Part shown: piece after piece, positions 1 through 8,452 of the stretch
How the letters are laid out: each line of letters opens with the position of its first letter
Numbering within the stretch: position 1 is the first letter of the stretch
DNA from: Phaeodactylibacter luteus
GTDB lineage: Bacteria; Bacteroidota; Bacteroidia; Chitinophagales; Saprospiraceae
Assembly: GCF_007993045.1 (NCBI RefSeq)
Contig: NZ_VOOR01000014.1
Location: 55,961 to 119,960 of the forward strand
Length of the DNA stretch: 64,000 nucleotides
Direction: 5' to 3'
Made by a program: the position numbers and the translations under genes
Notes under the pieces: generated by a model
Seen by the model: the letters and a program-made list of their open reading frames with translations, nothing else
What the model was told of the DNA's origin: nothing
The model's database searches: none

Positions 1-175
1 CTACTACGGATATCCCGCGCTTGTTGAACCACGCTGCCAAGTGCCCATACCTGCCGGCGTGCTCCCCAAGCCCGTGTGCCAGGGCGATGACTGCCCGGGG
101 CGCTTCGGCGGCCCAACTGATGCCCTTGATCTCAATTTGGTCGGGTGTTAACCACTGAAAGTGCTTTGTATTCAT
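1..175 (-). CDS. Alpha/beta hydrolase, monoacylglycerol-lipase-like (3' end outside window)
   Basis: Reading the minus strand from the ATG at 175 gives an open frame that runs off the left edge, so only about 58 N-terminal residues are present. They contain HGLGEHAGRYGHLAAW, the oxyanion-hole signature of the serine-aminopeptidase/monoacylglycerol lipase branch of alpha/beta hydrolases (Hydrolase_4), which hydrolyse lipid esters. The catalytic Ser, Asp and His would lie outside the window. No signal peptide is visible, which suggests a cytoplasmic enzyme. It starts only 9 bp downstream of the SPOR-like gene on the same strand, so the two may be co-transcribed. The family call is good; the substrate is inferred. 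Confidence 0.75.
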   Translation of the reverse strand, partial: MNTKHFQWLTPDQIEIKGISWAAEAPRAVIALAHGLGEHAGRYGHLAAWFNKRGISVV

Positions 176-184
176 AATTGCTGC

Positions 185-688
185 TTATGGACGCCCCGCC
201 CGGGCCCCGTTCTCGTATTTGATGACCTCCCCTTCCGGATAGGCCGCCTGAAGAAATTGTTTGAAAAATGACAGTGCGTCCGCTCGTTCGGCAAAACGGC
301 CCAGTGTATAAGCCCATTCGCCCCCGGGCAGCTTCTCTTCCACGACTTGCCCGTGCTGTGCAAAAAGGGAGTGCCCGGCAGGCAGCTGCCGCCCGATGCG
401 CAACACCTGTATCCGGTAGCCCGTGAAGCCATTGGGGAGGCCTTGGGCGCCAAAGGCAGTGCTATCCACCCGAACCGGCCTGACAGGAATGACCCTAGCC
501 TTCGGAGGCTTCGGGGCGGCAGGCCGTGAAGGTGCTATCTCTTCCTCCTCCCCAAACCCCTGATCGCCAAGCGGCAGGGTGTCCAGATAAAGCAGGCGCA
601 TGGGTGCGCTGTGGGCAGTAGAGCCCGGCTGGAACAACAAGGGCGCACCTATTGTTAGAATGCCCAAGTACAAAACTATCTTGCTCAT
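185..688 (-). CDS. Secreted SPOR-domain-like protein
   Basis: A 167-residue protein. The ATG at 688 is preferred over an in-frame TTG three codons upstream because a normal hydrophobic signal peptide follows it (KIVLYLGILTIGAPLLF). After a Pro/Ala/Lys-rich linker (about 50-80), the last 75 residues have the beta-alpha-beta pattern of a SPOR domain: GYRIQVLRIGR, then EWAYTLGRFAERADALSF and a closing EGEVIKY strand. SPOR domains bind denuded peptidoglycan, often at the septum. Bacteroidota commonly pair them with other periplasmic modules; here the domain stands alone. Assignment is by pattern only, so the fold is probable rather than certain. It lies just upstream of the truncated lipase-like gene. 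Confidence 0.55.
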   Translation of the reverse strand: MSKIVLYLGILTIGAPLLFQPGSTAHSAPMRLLYLDTLPLGDQGFGEEEEIAPSRPAAPKPPKARVIPVRPVRVDSTAFGAQGLPNGFTGYRIQVLRIGRQLPAGHSLFAQHGQVVEEKLPGGEWAYTLGRFAERADALSFFKQFLQAAYPEGEVIKYENGARAGRP

Positions 689-821
689 GATCCTCAATTT
701 GCCAGGCTGAAAAATCGGATGTTCTGGCCCCCCATTTTTTCAAGTCCTGTTGTTTTCCGGTAACTTACCGGGCAATTTAAGGGATTAGGCGCAAAAACCA
801 CGAACAACCAACTTAGCTTTT

Positions 822-1739
822 ATGAGTCTACGCATTGTATTTATGGGTACTCCAGATTTCGCAGTGCCTGCTTTGGACATCTTATTGCAAAACGGCTATG
901 ATATAGTGGGCGTAGTGACCGCCACGGACAAACTGGGGGGCAGAGGCAAAAAACAACTGCTGCAGCCGCCCGTGAAAAAGTATGCTCTAGAAAAAGGGCT
1001 GAAGGTGCTGCAGCCTTCCAACCTGAAAAGCCCTGATTTCATTGAGGCCCTCCGTGCCCTGAAAGCCGACCTGCAGGTCGTAGTCGCTTTCCGGATGCTG
1101 CCTGAAGCCGTTTGGGATATGCCGCCCAAGGGCACGTTCAACCTACATGGCTCCCTATTGCCCCGCTACCGGGGCGCAGCCCCTATCAACTGGGCCGTCA
1201 TCAACGGGGATACAGAAACGGGCGTGACTACTTTTTTCATCAAGCATGAAATTGATACCGGCGATGTCCTTTTCCAAGCCCGCATGCCCATTGGGCCCGA
1301 TGAAACTGCAGGCGAAGTGCACGACCGCATGATGCACCTCGGAGCCTCCCTTGTGCTCAAAACCGTAAAAGCTATAGAAACGGGCGATTATCAGTTGGCT
1401 AAACAGGATGGCGCACAGGCCACAATGGCCCCCAAAATTTTTAAAGCAACCTGCGAAATCGACTTTAGCCTTACCACGAAGGAAGTACATGATTTTGTGC
1501 GAGGGCTCAGCCCTTTCCCTGCTGCGTGGACTACTTTAGATGGCAAAACCCTTAAAGTCATGCGGGGCAGGCCGGAAGCCGCTGCGCATCAGCTTGCCCC
1601 AGGCACATTTGAGTCCGACAATCAGGCCTTCATCCGCATAGCCGCTAAAGATGGGTATTACTACCTCGATGAGCTTCAGCTGTCGGGGCGCAAGCGCATG
1701 AACGTCCGCGACTTTCTAAACGGTTACCAGTTCGGCTAA
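822..1739 (+). CDS. fmt: Methionyl-tRNA formyltransferase
   Basis: A 305-residue enzyme that formylates initiator Met-tRNA using 10-formyltetrahydrofolate in the cytoplasm. The N-terminal catalytic domain opens with RIVFMGTPDFAVPALD and carries the folate-enzyme signature NLHGSLLPRYRGAAPINWAV. The catalytic triad Asn107, His109 and Asp147 (in HEIDTGDVL) is intact. The C-terminal tRNA-binding domain follows from about residue 205 (KATCEIDF onward). Length matches the usual 305-315 residues. It is not next to def, its common partner, and is followed by a 250-bp gap holding a dispersed repeat. The call is secure. Confidence 0.96.
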   Translation: MSLRIVFMGTPDFAVPALDILLQNGYDIVGVVTATDKLGGRGKKQLLQPPVKKYALEKGLKVLQPSNLKSPDFIEALRALKADLQVVVAFRMLPEAVWDMPPKGTFNLHGSLLPRYRGAAPINWAVINGDTETGVTTFFIKHEIDTGDVLFQARMPIGPDETAGEVHDRMMHLGASLVLKTVKAIETGDYQLAKQDGAQATMAPKIFKATCEIDFSLTTKEVHDFVRGLSPFPAAWTTLDGKTLKVMRGRPEAAAHQLAPGTFESDNQAFIRIAAKDGYYYLDELQLSGRKRMNVRDFLNGYQFG

Positions 1740-1774
1740 CGGGCTGAACTTGGCTTTATAACTGCAGCATGTTG

Positions 1775-1873
1775 CTGGCCTAGCGCTGCGCAGGGGGGAT
1801 ACGCCCGCTAGGGCCGAGCGAAGAGCGAGCCCCGAAGCATAGCGGCACCTGCCTTACGGCAGGGGCAGGCCCC
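1775..1873 (-). repeat. Dispersed intergenic repeat, copy 1 (short form)
   Basis: Copy between fmt and ggt, in reverse orientation. It shares with the other copies the blocks GGCCTAGCGCTGCGCAGG, AGGGCCGAGCG, GCGAGCCCCG and GCATAGCGGCACCTGCC. The variable hairpin is CCTGCC-ttac-GGCAGG. The long-form extension (GCGGAGGGGGCAAGC...) is missing. Nothing else is recognisable in 1740-1993. Confidence 0.85.
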
Positions 1874-1993
1874 AAAGCCACTGGGTTAAATCGCTGCACA
1901 GACGAGGGCTTGCAGGGCAAAAAATCTGGGCTAGCCGCACTAGTGCCTCAAGCCATAAATCCTTGACACCTCAAGTTTAAATTTTGGACAAGT

Positions 1994-3694
1994 ATGAAAC
2001 GACAATGCATTTTTCTGCTCTTGTTTTTTTCCATTACCATGGCACCGCTGCAAGCTCAGGACCGGGTCACCGGCAGGGCTTTTGCCACGCGTTCGGAGGT
2101 CATTGCACAGAACGGGATGGCCTGTACTTCACACCCTTTGGCCACGCAAGTTGCGCTAGACATCCTCAAAGCTGGGGGCAGTGCGATCGATGCTGCTATC
2201 GCCGCCAACGCTACCCTCGGCCTGATGGAGCCCACGGGTTGTGGGGTTGGAGGAGACTTGTTCGCCATCGTTTGGGATGCCGGAAGCGGGCAGCTTTACG
2301 GGCTCAATGGCAGTGGGCGGTCGCCCAAGTCGCTCACCCTTGATTATTTCAAAAAGGAAGGGATGGATAAAATACCAGCCCTTGGCCCTTTGCCCGTCAG
2401 CGTGCCCGGCGCAGTTGATGGCTGGTTTGAGCTGCACGGGAAATTCGGGAAGCTGCCGATGAAGGAAGTGCTGCAGCCGGCCATAGCTTATGCAGAGCAG
2501 GGCTTCCCCGTAACGGAGCTGATCGCTTATTATTTGGGGCGCTCGGTACCCTACTATATACGTCAGGGCTTCCCCAATGTGGCAGAGACGTACACTATTG
2601 ATGGGGCCAACCCGCCACAAAAAGGGGATATATTCAAAAACCCAGCGCTGGCCAATACCTACAAAGCCCTAGCTGCTGGCGGGCGGGACGCATTTTACAA
2701 GGGAGAAATTGCCCGGGTGATCGCTGATTTCATTCAGGAGCAGGGAGGCTTCCTTTCTTATGACGACCTGGCGGCACACCGGTCGGAGTGGGTAGAGCCG
2801 GTTTCGGTCAATTACCGGGGCTATGATGTATGGGAGCTTCCGCCGAATGGCCAGGGCATTGCCGCACTGCAGCTGCTCAACCTGCTCGAAGGGTATGACC
2901 TCAAAAGCATGGGCTTTGGCAGCCCGGAATACATCCACCACTTTGTGGAAGCGAAGAAAGTGGCCTTCGAGGACCGTGCACGGTACTACGCAGATATGGA
3001 CTTCTACGACGTGCCGCTTGACACCCTGTTGTCAAAGGAGTATGCGGCAGCCCGCAGGGCGCTCATCAATCCCAACTACGCAGGCCGCTACAGCGCCGGG
3101 GAAATCAGTGCTGGCGAGACCATCTACCTGACCGTGGCCGATCAGTTTGGCAATATGATCTCCCTGATACAGAGCAACTACCGGGGCATGGGCTCTGGCA
3201 TGGTGCCGCCCGGGCTTGGGTTTATGCTGCAAGACCGCGGAGAGCTGTTTTCCCTTCAGGAAGGGCAGGCTAACACCTATGAGCCGGGCAAACGCCCCTT
3301 CCATACCATCATCCCTGCTTTTGTGACCAAAGATGGCAAGCCGTTCCTAAGCTTCGGGGTGATGGGCGGCGACTTTCAGCCACAGGGGCATGCACAGATC
3401 ATTATCAATATGATCGACTTTGGAATGAGCCTGCAGGAAGCCGGGGATGCACCGCGGATCGACCACAGCGGCGGTTCCTCGCCTACCGGGCAGACAGATG
3501 AAAGCCGGGGCGAAGTACACCTTGAGAGCGGCCTGCCTTATGAAACCATCAGGCAATTGATGAGGATGGGGCATCAAGTTGGCTTTGCCAATGGCATTTA
3601 CGGTGGTTACCAGGCTATCCTGTACGATGCTGAAAAGAAAGTGTACTACGGTGCGTCCGAATCGAGGAAGGATGGGCACGCTGCGGGGTATTAA
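1994..3694 (+). CDS. ggt: Gamma-glutamyltransferase (Ntn hydrolase), secreted
   Basis: A 566-residue protein that cleaves gamma-glutamyl bonds, for example in glutathione-like thiols or gamma-glutamyl peptides, in the periplasm or outside the cell. A signal peptide (about 1-21, ending in LQAQ) starts at the ATG at 1994. The proenzyme cuts itself; the expected nucleophile is Thr376 in ETIYLTVADQFGN, aligning with the E. coli TTHYSVVD site. Family hallmarks are AGGSAIDAAIAAN near the N-terminus, TGCGVGGDLF, PPNGQGIAALQLLNLLEG, and PGKRPFHTIIPAF with GVMGGDFQPQGHAQ in the small subunit. The residues after the usual Asp of VAD are variant, so substrate preference is unclear. It stands alone, flanked by two repeat copies. 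Confidence 0.92.
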   Translation: MKRQCIFLLLFFSITMAPLQAQDRVTGRAFATRSEVIAQNGMACTSHPLATQVALDILKAGGSAIDAAIAANATLGLMEPTGCGVGGDLFAIVWDAGSGQLYGLNGSGRSPKSLTLDYFKKEGMDKIPALGPLPVSVPGAVDGWFELHGKFGKLPMKEVLQPAIAYAEQGFPVTELIAYYLGRSVPYYIRQGFPNVAETYTIDGANPPQKGDIFKNPALANTYKALAAGGRDAFYKGEIARVIADFIQEQGGFLSYDDLAAHRSEWVEPVSVNYRGYDVWELPPNGQGIAALQLLNLLEGYDLKSMGFGSPEYIHHFVEAKKVAFEDRARYYADMDFYDVPLDTLLSKEYAAARRALINPNYAGRYSAGEISAGETIYLTVADQFGNMISLIQSNYRGMGSGMVPPGLGFMLQDRGELFSLQEGQANTYEPGKRPFHTIIPAFVTKDGKPFLSFGVMGGDFQPQGHAQIIINMIDFGMSLQEAGDAPRIDHSGGSSPTGQTDESRGEVHLESGLPYETIRQLMRMGHQVGFANGIYGGYQAILYDAEKKVYYGASESRKDGHAAGY

Positions 3695-3704
3695 TGGCTG
3701 GTTT

Positions 3705-3880
3705 GGGCACAAACCCAATTGCCGTTTTTGGGCCTGCACCTACGGAGGGGGCCTGCACCTGCCGCAAGGGTGGGCCCTGCCCAACGGCAGGTGCCGCTAT
3801 GCTACGGGGCTCGCTGCCCGCTCGGCCCTAACGGGCTGTATACCCCTCCGCAGCGCTAGGCCGATGCCATCCTGGAGCTA
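3705..3880 (+). repeat. Dispersed intergenic repeat, copy 2 (long form)
   Basis: Sits in the 396-bp gap between the convergent ggt and flippase genes. It begins with GGGCACAAACCCAATTGCCG, contains GTGCCGCTATGCTACGGGG, and ends with CCGCAGCGCTAGGCCGATGCC. The variable hairpin is the largest of the set: GCACCTGCCG at 3755-3764 and CGGCAGGTGC at 3785-3794 are perfectly complementary and enclose a second GC-rich palindrome. No gene is evident in 3881-4090. Confidence 0.85.
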
Positions 3881-4090
3881 AAAACCGTAACATTTGGGAT
3901 GGTGCACGTTGGCTGCTTAGGTGTCACGGCATCTTAAAATGGAGCAGGCAGATACCACAGCCCGCCACCGTGTTTTGCTTTGCCTCGGTGCCTCTGTATG
4001 CAATTCGCCTCAGGGGCACCGAGCACACAGCTGTTCACCGTGCCCTGCGCAAGCCCGCTACCCCAAAAGCCGTGCCCCATATTGGCCTGA

Positions 4091-5419
4091 TCAGCTGCCC
4101 AAGCAGGCTGTCACCGCGTAGGCACCTAACATGAGGGTAGTGTACACTGCAAAATGGCGCGTCGGAGTGTAAGCACGCCACGAAATGCCGAACCGGGCTT
4201 TCAGGTAAGCGCACATCAGCAGTTTATCTACGGTGTAGGCAGCGACAGTTGCCCAAGCTACCCCGGCCAGCCCCAGCCATTGCACCCACCAAAAACCTAA
4301 AAAAACGTTGAGCCCCAGCTCCAAAAACCCCAGCCAAAACACCGCCCGGTTGGCCCCTAATGCCATCAATACCGTACGCGGGAACAGCAGCCTGCTGACC
4401 AGCACCAATAGGAAGATATTGAACAAGGGCACGCTCTCGCGGAATTCCTCGCCGAACAGCAAAGGGAACCAGTGACCACTGCTCAATAACAGTGCAATGG
4501 AAAAGGGGAACAACAGATGGAACAAGCGGACAGCTCGAGATTTCATCGCTGCCAGCCCCTTGCCCAGGTCTTCAGATAAAAGCGGCAATACTGCTGTGCC
4601 AAACGCCCCGGCCAAAGCCAATGCCAGGGGCAGCTCTCTTGCCCCATAGCGGAAAACCGCGAACGTACGGGCGTCGCCTTCGTAGTGCCACCCTACCAGC
4701 CAGCTGTCGAATGAAAGGCTGAGGGCACCAATCAGTGCATAGCCCATAAGCGGGAAAGCATAGCTCAGCCACTTGCGGGCCAAACGCCCTTCAAAACAGG
4801 GCCAGCCGGCTTCCCTCGCAAGCACAACGCCCAGCATGGCCAGCTTGCAGCCCCCCGTCAGCACCAAAGCCACTGCCAAATGGCTAAGTGCGGGGGCGTA
4901 CCAGCTCCCCCATGCTACCGCCAACAAATGCCCCGCCGCAAACAGCAGGCTCTGTCCCAACAGCATACGGCTGCGCCGAAATACCAAAAGCAGGTGCTCG
5001 AGCAGAAAGCCCGACAGGTTGAGACAGAGAGCAAGCAGGTACAAGCCCAAGCCGGGCACCTCCTTAGTTCCGGTAAAAAGGGGCAGCAGCTGGCCCTTGA
5101 AAGCCCAAAAAACGCCCGATACCGCAAAGGCACCGGCAAACAGCACCCCGCAGGCTGTCCAGGCCATCCGCTGTTGTGCAGAACGGCCCAGGCTTGGAAA
5201 GAAAGTGAGGAAGCCCTGAAGCGCGCCAGTCGCCCAAAAAGAAGTGAGCAGATAGCCCAGGAAAAGCCACTGCTCATAATGCCCAACCTGGGCAGGGCTG
5301 AACCAACTGTTGGCCAGCAGCAGAGCAGCAGCCAAGTGGGCGCCCTGCCTCGCTATCACCGCAGCCTGATACGCCCGCGCAGGGTCTAACGGGCCCAGCA
5401 GCTGGCTCAGCGCCTTCAA
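4091..5419 (-). CDS. Wzx/MATE-like polysaccharide flippase
   Basis: A 442-residue polytopic inner-membrane protein with about 12-14 hydrophobic segments spread over its whole length, a pattern typical of the Wzx/MurJ/MATE superfamily that flips lipid-linked sugars across the membrane. The start is a TTG at 5419 that directly abuts the TAA of the upstream saccharopine-dehydrogenase-like gene, with no gap, so translation is probably coupled. It has no glycosyltransferase neighbours, so the transported glycan cannot be guessed. Assignment rests on hydrophobicity and general resemblance (LLLANSWFSPAQVGHYEQW near the N-terminus) rather than a diagnostic motif. Confidence 0.65.
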   Translation of the reverse strand: MKALSQLLGPLDPARAYQAAVIARQGAHLAAALLLANSWFSPAQVGHYEQWLFLGYLLTSFWATGALQGFLTFFPSLGRSAQQRMAWTACGVLFAGAFAVSGVFWAFKGQLLPLFTGTKEVPGLGLYLLALCLNLSGFLLEHLLLVFRRSRMLLGQSLLFAAGHLLAVAWGSWYAPALSHLAVALVLTGGCKLAMLGVVLAREAGWPCFEGRLARKWLSYAFPLMGYALIGALSLSFDSWLVGWHYEGDARTFAVFRYGARELPLALALAGAFGTAVLPLLSEDLGKGLAAMKSRAVRLFHLLFPFSIALLLSSGHWFPLLFGEEFRESVPLFNIFLLVLVSRLLFPRTVLMALGANRAVFWLGFLELGLNVFLGFWWVQWLGLAGVAWATVAAYTVDKLLMCAYLKARFGISWRAYTPTRHFAVYTTLMLGAYAVTACLGS

Positions 5420-6757
5420 TTACAATGCTCTTTCGTGGTCTTCAAAGACCACCCCGTAAGATTCAAGCTCCTCGAGGACCGGCTCGTATACCTCCGGGAT
5501 GACGGGTATGTTGACCCCCTTAGATTTGATGCGGCCTTCCATGACCAGCTTGACAAAAATGCCCAGCGGCAAGCCCACCAATTTGGCCATAGCGGTATCC
5601 TGTGCGTCCTTGCCTTTCATGACCAGCGTGGATGTCAGTTCCTGCTGCCGGCCTTCCAGCTCGTACTCAAACTCGTGCTGCATGATGATCATATCACGGT
5701 CCCGCGCTTTGAGCTTCCACTTATCCAGCAGCAGCTGCTCTAGGATGAGGGCAGGGGTGGCGTTGTCCAAGCCTATCTTTTTCTTACGGAAAAGCCCCAG
5801 CCAATCCAGCTTTTTCATGACCTCGCCGTCCGAAGGCACATTGAGCAGGGCGGCGATGCGGTCTTTGACCGAACCGGAAGCATTTACAGGGTTTAGGTAG
5901 CCCTCCATGAACTCGTGGTAGGAAATGTCCCGGCTTTCCAAGATGGGGTAAGAGCCGTCGGTAAGGCCGATCTTGACCAGCGCATGCCAAGCCTCGCAAA
6001 ACCCGCTGTGCCGGATAGTCCCCCTGAGGATATTGGGGATATCCGCCAGCCCATACACATCCCGGTAGAGGAGGGAATCGCGGTTGGCATAAGCTTCGTA
6101 CTCGCCCATACCTGGGATTTCAATCTTCCGGTAGTCTTTGAACAAGCGGTTGTAGGGGATATACTTGTACTTCCCGTTTTCGAGGTATTGGGCGGTGCCC
6201 TGCCCGGCCAAGACAACATTGCGAGGGTTCCAAGTAAATTTATAGTGCCAGGGGTTGTCATCGCTTTCCGGAGCGATCAGGCCACCAGTATAGGACCGGA
6301 AAGCCGTGATTTTGCCGCCTTTTGCCTTGATGCTATTGATGTGGCGCATAGCCGACATGTGATCAATGCCGGGGTCAAGCCCCATCTCCCCCATGAAGAT
6401 CAGCTCCCGGTCCCGAGCTTCGTCCCCCAAACGGTAAAGCTCTTGGGAAACATAGGAAGCGGTGATCAGGTGCTTTTTCAGTTTAATGCAATCGTGTGCC
6501 ACCTCCAAGTGAAGGTGTGCCGGCAATAGAGAAACCACGACATCAGCCCTCCCGATCAGCTCTCTCCGGTCATTTACTTTATTGACATCCAGCCAGGCCG
6601 GCCGGCCATTCGGGCGGCCTTTCACGCGGGACTCTGCCAGCTGCGGGTCTGCATCTGCCACAGTGACGAACCAGCCTTTCTGCTCTGCCTGGCCCAATAC
6701 ATAATTGATGCAGGCGCCAGCTGAGCGGCCGGCACCGATAATGAGGATGTTATTCAT
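5420..6757 (-). CDS. Saccharopine dehydrogenase family oxidoreductase
   Basis: A 445-residue NAD(P)-dependent enzyme. The N-terminal Rossmann motif is NILIIGAGRSAGACINYVL. Later family features are VVSLLPAHLHLEVAHDCI, ITASYVSQELYRL and GEMGLDPGIDHMSAMRHI, which match the saccharopine dehydrogenase/reductase family (saccharopine interconversion with lysine/2-oxoglutarate or alpha-aminoadipate semialdehyde). Length fits the single-domain bacterial form. The role in this organism (lysine catabolism or another amino-acid conversion) is not decided by context. It is the first gene of a two-gene unit with the flippase at 4091-5419. Confidence 0.85.
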   Translation of the reverse strand: MNNILIIGAGRSAGACINYVLGQAEQKGWFVTVADADPQLAESRVKGRPNGRPAWLDVNKVNDRRELIGRADVVVSLLPAHLHLEVAHDCIKLKKHLITASYVSQELYRLGDEARDRELIFMGEMGLDPGIDHMSAMRHINSIKAKGGKITAFRSYTGGLIAPESDDNPWHYKFTWNPRNVVLAGQGTAQYLENGKYKYIPYNRLFKDYRKIEIPGMGEYEAYANRDSLLYRDVYGLADIPNILRGTIRHSGFCEAWHALVKIGLTDGSYPILESRDISYHEFMEGYLNPVNASGSVKDRIAALLNVPSDGEVMKKLDWLGLFRKKKIGLDNATPALILEQLLLDKWKLKARDRDMIIMQHEFEYELEGRQQELTSTLVMKGKDAQDTAMAKLVGLPLGIFVKLVMEGRIKSKGVNIPVIPEVYEPVLEELESYGVVFEDHERAL

Positions 6758-6954
6758 GGTTGGTTTTTTCTGTATATTTCCTAATTTGCCCAGCTTTTAT
6801 CATTCAGTTGCTGCCCGTTCCACCTCCTTTTCGAGAGAAAGCGGAAGCAACAGCTGAACAGCCCAAGCGGTAAACAGGCACTACCTCTGACCGCCGCAAT
6901 ATAAGGAGTTGTTGAAAGCTTTTAAACGCAGGAGGGCAAAAAGCAAAAGACTTA

Positions 6955-7117
6955 AAGCGTGTTGGGGTTTTGGCCTTCTAGCCGAGAACTAGCAATTTTT
7001 TGATTAAACGAGACCCGAAAACCGGAGTTTAGCCAAAGTTTCGGGGCGAAGCATAAGCGAAAAAGTGTCCCGCTGTCTAGCGGGACAGACTGATTACTAA
7101 AGCCCCAGCACGCTCTC
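6955..7117. mobile_element. Candidate MITE-like element (163 bp)
   Basis: Lies in the 401-bp gap 6758-7158. The ends are imperfect inverted repeats: AGCGTGTTGGGGTTTT on the left and, reverse-complemented, AGCGTGCTGGGGCTTT on the right (14 of 16 match). TTAA occurs next to both ends, with a 3-base offset on the right, which may be a target duplication. Inside is a second palindrome, GTCCCGCTGTCTAGCGGGAC, near 7067. There is no coding capacity. No second copy is in the window, so mobility is not shown. The remainder of the gap holds nothing recognised. Confidence 0.45.
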
Positions 7118-7158
7118 TTAACCAAGCGGGCCCTGCCCTGCAAAATGAACCTGATAAC

Positions 7159-7641
7159 ATGGAAGAACGCCAGATCAAGACCAATTATCTGCTGTACAAG
7201 GGCTGGCAAGAAATGGATGCAGACGACCAAGAGCTCATACAGCATGCCCGCTTGGCACTAGAAAAAGCCTATGCGCCCTATTCAGACTTCTTCGTAGGGG
7301 CTGCCGCAAGGCTTTCAAATGGCGCGATCGTCTGCGGGGCCAACCAAGAAAACGCAGCCTACCCCATGTGCCTCTGCGCGGAACGGGTAGCGCTCGGCAA
7401 TGCCACCATGCAGTACCCTCAAGCACAGATGCAAGCTATGGCCATTACCATCAAAAACCCTAAGCGGGTACTGAACCAGCCTGCGGCCCCCTGCGGCTCC
7501 TGTAGGCAGGCTTTGTGCGAGACAGAGTCCAGGCAACAATCGCCAGTGCGCCTCCTGCTTATGGGCATGGAGGGGCCCGTGATAGAGCTGGAAAGCGCCG
7601 CAAGTATCCTCCCCCTAGGTTTTCACGGGGGCTATTTCTGA
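7159..7641 (+). CDS. cdd: Cytidine deaminase
   Basis: A 160-residue zinc hydrolase that converts cytidine and deoxycytidine to uridine and deoxyuridine (pyrimidine salvage, cytoplasm). The zinc site is complete: Cys73 and the proton-shuttling Glu75 in CLCAERVALGNA, and Cys112/Cys115 in PCGSCRQAL. The substrate-binding NQENAAYP segment precedes it. The length is that of the tetrameric (CxE) class, with an N-terminal extension of about 20 residues. It runs toward the Nudix gene and the two stop regions overlap by 10 bp, so the pair is convergent. Confidence 0.95.
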   Translation: MEERQIKTNYLLYKGWQEMDADDQELIQHARLALEKAYAPYSDFFVGAAARLSNGAIVCGANQENAAYPMCLCAERVALGNATMQYPQAQMQAMAITIKNPKRVLNQPAAPCGSCRQALCETESRQQSPVRLLLMGMEGPVIELESAASILPLGFHGGYF

Positions 7642-8180
7642 CCAGGCGGGAGCAATTGCCCAATGTGTACTTGTGCCTGCCCCTTTTTTTGGTCTTCGAA
7701 AAACCGCCTTAGGGAAAAGGTCGACGAAGTGAACGCAATCTCTTCCCAAGGGACATCTTCTTCCGCAAAAAGGCGGGCTTCAAGGCTCTCCTCCCCCACG
7801 CCAAACGCCCCGGGCCCTTTCAGGTCGCCCAAAAAATGGATGTATACCTGGTTGATATGGGGCAGGCTATATAAGGTGTGCAAACGGATGTTCGTGACAC
7901 TTGCCTCAACTTCCTCCCGGACCTCCCGGCAGGCCCCCTCTTCGACAGTCTCTCCATTTTCCATATAACCACTAGGGACGTTCCAAAAGCCATACCTTGG
8001 GGCTATAGAACGCCTAGCCAACAAGACTTTGCCATCCCATAACGGAAGGCAGCCCGTGACGATCTTCGGGTTGGTATAATGCACGGTCCCGCAATGGCCA
8101 CAAACATAGCGGGAGCGGTTGTCTCCCCGGGGCACCTCAAACGAGAGCGCTGCAGAACCGCATTGGCTGCAAAAATTCAT
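7632..8180 (-). CDS. Nudix hydrolase with N-terminal zinc ribbon
   Basis: A 182-residue protein. The start is the ATG at 8180, giving MNFCSQCG; a longer upstream frame would overlap the preceding gene out of context. A zinc ribbon (Cys4, Cys7, Cys27, Cys30) precedes a Nudix domain with an intact box at 71-93 (GYMENGETVEEGACREVREE). This arrangement resembles the NADH pyrophosphatase (NudC) group, but the NudC-specific motif after the box is not obvious, so the nucleotide substrate is left open. Its ATG overlaps the TGA of the upstream membrane protein (ATGA), indicating translational coupling. Confidence 0.85.
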   Translation of the reverse strand: MNFCSQCGSAALSFEVPRGDNRSRYVCGHCGTVHYTNPKIVTGCLPLWDGKVLLARRSIAPRYGFWNVPSGYMENGETVEEGACREVREEVEASVTNIRLHTLYSLPHINQVYIHFLGDLKGPGAFGVGEESLEARLFAEEDVPWEEIAFTSSTFSLRRFFEDQKKGQAQVHIGQLLPPGQK

Positions 8181-8452
8181 ACACGCTGCTTTTCCTCCTT
8201 TTCTATAGCCCGCTCGTACCGGGCCCGCTGCAGGACAGCATCCCCGAAAATACTGACCCCAGTATTCAGGGCCACCAGCGCAAGGGTGCCATAGGGTACC
8301 CAGCTTTGCCAAGGGGCGCCCGCAAATTTTACCATAGCCGATTCAGCTATAAGGCAGGCGCCAAAACCAATCAGTACAAGCCCCAAAGGGGCTCTCAACA
8401 GCCATTTACGGTAATACTGCTTTGCATTCATCTTTCCCTGGTTTGTTTTCAT
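8177..8452 (-). CDS. Small membrane protein of unknown function
   Basis: About 91 residues from the ATG at 8452 (MKTNQGKMNAKQYYRKW); the ATG at 8431 and longer upstream frames are alternatives. There are two hydrophobic spans, around LGLVLIGFGACLIAESAMV and VPYGTLALVALNTGVSIFG, then a charged C-terminal tail (RARYERAIEKEEKQR). I do not recognise the family. It overlaps the Nudix gene by four bases (ATGA), so the two are probably made together. Confidence 0.6.
   Translation of the reverse strand: MKTNQGKMNAKQYYRKWLLRAPLGLVLIGFGACLIAESAMVKFAGAPWQSWVPYGTLALVALNTGVSIFGDAVLQRARYERAIEKEEKQRV

Noticed and set aside
3921..4121. Short plus-strand frame between ggt and the flippase
   Set aside because: It overlaps the flippase 3' end and has no family resemblance; treated as non-coding.
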